From: a candidate division WS6 bacterium GW2011_GWC2_36_7
GTDB taxonomy: Bacteria > Patescibacteriota > Dojkabacteria > SC72
Direction: 5' to 3'
Assembly: GCA_000991805.1 (NCBI GenBank)
Contig: LBSF01000038.1
Coordinates: 1-6,146, forward strand
DNA length: 6,146 nt
Of this stretch, positions 5,229-6,146 are shown one piece after another (the first letter of the stretch is position 1; every line of letters starts with the position of its first letter). The position numbers and the translations under genes were made by a program. Under the pieces are notes generated by a model. That model was not told where the DNA came from. It saw only the letters and a list, made by a program, of their open reading frames with translations, and ran no database searches.

Positions 5229-5260
5229 TTGACTTAGGACTATACACCTAAGTATATACT
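5229..5260 (+). promoter_or_regulatory. MerR-type promoter-operator for the HMA-domain membrane protein
   Basis: A TTGACT -35 (5229-5234) and TATACT -10 (5255-5260) are separated by 20 bp, longer than the normal 17 and as expected for MerR-family targets (19-20 bp). Within the spacer ACTTAGG (5232-5238) and CCTAAGT (5247-5253) form a perfect 7-bp dyad around 8 bp (ACTATACA), the usual geometry of a MerR operator. Transcription would begin near 5267, and TAAGG (5277-5281) is a possible ribosome site 9 nt before the ATG at 5291. The adjacent, divergent MerR gene is the obvious regulator. Confidence 0.87.
5239..5244 (-). promoter_or_regulatory. Possible -10 for the MerR-sigma operon, inside the operator
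   Basis: On the minus strand TATAGT (5244-5239) sits in the centre of the MerR operator. It would start transcription around 5230-5233, leaving a leader of about 15 nt before ATG 5216. No good -35 is seen. If real, the regulator would cover its own promoter when bound, giving the autorepression usual for divergent MerR genes. Confidence 0.35.
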
Positions 5261-5290
5261 AAATACACTAAGATAGTAAGGTATACAAAA

Positions 5291-6146
5291 ATGGCTAAAA
5301 GACAAACAATATACATCCAAGGAATGCACTGTGCGTCATGTGAGCTTTTAATTGAAAAATACATTCTAGCCCAAGAAGGAGTCACCTCAGTAGAGGTATC
5401 CCTACATGATTCAAAGGCAAATATATATTATGAAGGAAACAATGAAATTGATATATCGAAACTAAACAAGGAGTTCGAGAAGATGAGATATGTATTCTCA
5501 AAAAAGAAAAAGACTATACACCAAACTCCTGTGTTTCAGATAAAAGATGGGACACTAACCATAAATAAGGAGAGAATGAATACCTTACTCAATATTGGCC
5601 TAATCATTCTCCTAGTAATAACAGTATTCATAGTAGTAGACAAGTTACAATTAGCAAAATATATAAATCTAAATGGAGGATTCTCCCTTGGTGCATACTT
5701 TACATTGGGGATAGTCGCTGGGATATCTAGCTGTGCCGCTTTGGTTGGAGGAATGCTACTCTCCATGAGTAAACAATGGAATGACATGTATATTGGACAA
5801 TCACAAAAACAAAAAGGTACGCCGCATATAATGTTCCACATTGGAAGAATAGCTTCATTCACAATCCTTGGAGGAGTTCTAGGTCTAATTGGTAAATCAA
5901 TTACATTCAACAACACAATTGTTTCAGCCATATTCATCATCTTCATTTCTGTAGTTATGCTCATACTTGCATTACAAATGCTGGAAGTAGAATGGGCTCA
6001 AAAATTAAGAATATCAATGCCTAAGTCAGTAACAAAAAACATCGCAAATGAAAACAAATTCTCGGGCAAATTTATGCCCTTCATCATGGGTGCCGTTACA
6101 TTCTTCATACCATGTGGATTTACCCTCATTGCCCAGGGAATTGCAC
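5291..6146 (+). CDS. HMA metal-binding domain fused to DsbD/SafE-like membrane protein, 3' end missing
   Basis: The reading frame is open from ATG 5291 to the window end (285 codons). Residues 5-72 are a heavy-metal-associated domain with the metal loop GMHCASC (C14, C17), as in Cu/Zn/Cd P-type ATPases and chaperones. After a short linker come membrane helices at about 98-116 and 134-158, further hydrophobic segments at about 186-200 and 208-230, and one at about 262-282. This part resembles the DsbD_2 / 'sulfite exporter TauE/SafE' family, with the conserved MFHIGRI (181-187). C148 (ISSCAAL) and C275 (IPCGF) sit in positions like the two redox cysteines of the DsbD transmembrane domain. From memory, HMA-DsbD_2 fusions exist and often carry a C-terminal cupredoxin domain, which would lie outside the window. 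The likely role is metal (copper?) handling or transport of electrons or metal across the membrane. Under the MerR-type promoter it should be metal-induced. Substrate unknown. Confidence 0.88.
   Translation, partial: MAKRQTIYIQGMHCASCELLIEKYILAQEGVTSVEVSLHDSKANIYYEGNNEIDISKLNKEFEKMRYVFSKKKKTIHQTPVFQIKDGTLTINKERMNTLLNIGLIILLVITVFIVVDKLQLAKYINLNGGFSLGAYFTLGIVAGISSCAALVGGMLLSMSKQWNDMYIGQSQKQKGTPHIMFHIGRIASFTILGGVLGLIGKSITFNNTIVSAIFIIFISVVMLILALQMLEVEWAQKLRISMPKSVTKNIANENKFSGKFMPFIMGAVTFFIPCGFTLIAQGIA

Noticed and set aside
5536..5964. Reverse-strand frame of 142 codons inside the HMA-DsbD gene
   Set aside because: The plus-strand frame has a domain signature, conserved cysteines and a promoter; the reverse frame has none.
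1..6146. UGA recoding (as in Absconditabacteria/Gracilibacteria)
   Set aside because: No gene contains an in-frame TGA, tryptophan is TGG, and all reading frames are explained by the standard code.
1..6146. CRISPR array, tRNA, rRNA, insertion sequence or riboswitch
   Set aside because: No regularly spaced repeats, tRNA-like folds, transposase frames or long structured leaders are visible.

Overview
The window is an AT-rich, tightly packed stretch of bacterial chromosome. The standard genetic code reads every gene cleanly: there are no in-frame TGA codons, and all visible stops are TAA or TAG. The compact layout, very short or absent 5' leaders without Shine-Dalgarno sequences, and families such as the Bro-N protein and the ECF sigma/three-helix membrane protein/small 'YRGD' secreted protein set suggest a Candidate Phyla Radiation (Patescibacteria) lineage. 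That placement is an inference from memory of protein types. No rRNA or other phylogenetic marker is present.

Layout, left to right. (1) 1-626, minus: N-terminal 208 residues of a Bro-N/phage-antirepressor-like (DinD-type) protein, cut by the window edge. A consensus TATAAT lies 6 nt before its ATG, so the transcript should be leaderless. (2) 725-1123, plus: a complete small integral membrane diacylglycerol/undecaprenol kinase. (3) 1197-2975, plus: a membrane-anchored or secreted subtilisin-family (S8) protease with propeptide, intact catalytic triad, Thr/Pro-rich linker and C-terminal beta domain. (4) 2997-3026: a strong bidirectional intrinsic terminator between convergent genes. (5) 5216-3042, minus: a MerR-type regulator, an ECF sigma factor and a three-helix membrane protein, almost touching (gaps of 3 nt and 1 nt). 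After 110 bp rich in inverted repeats comes a small secreted protein. (6) 5229-5290: a textbook MerR-type promoter-operator (TTGACT, 20-bp spacer, TATACT, 7-bp dyad in the spacer) facing right. (7) 5291-6146, plus: a metal-binding HMA domain fused to a DsbD/SafE-like membrane domain, cut by the right edge.

The most interesting part is the divergent block 3042-6146. The MerR protein has candidate metal ligands and sits beside a stretched promoter that drives a GMHCASC-containing membrane protein. The same regulator gene heads an operon with an ECF sigma factor and a membrane protein that could be its anti-sigma factor, followed by a secreted product. I read this as a candidate metal- or envelope-stress circuit that joins a one-component metal sensor to an ECF sigma pathway. 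This is an inference from gene order and motifs; no function has been demonstrated here.
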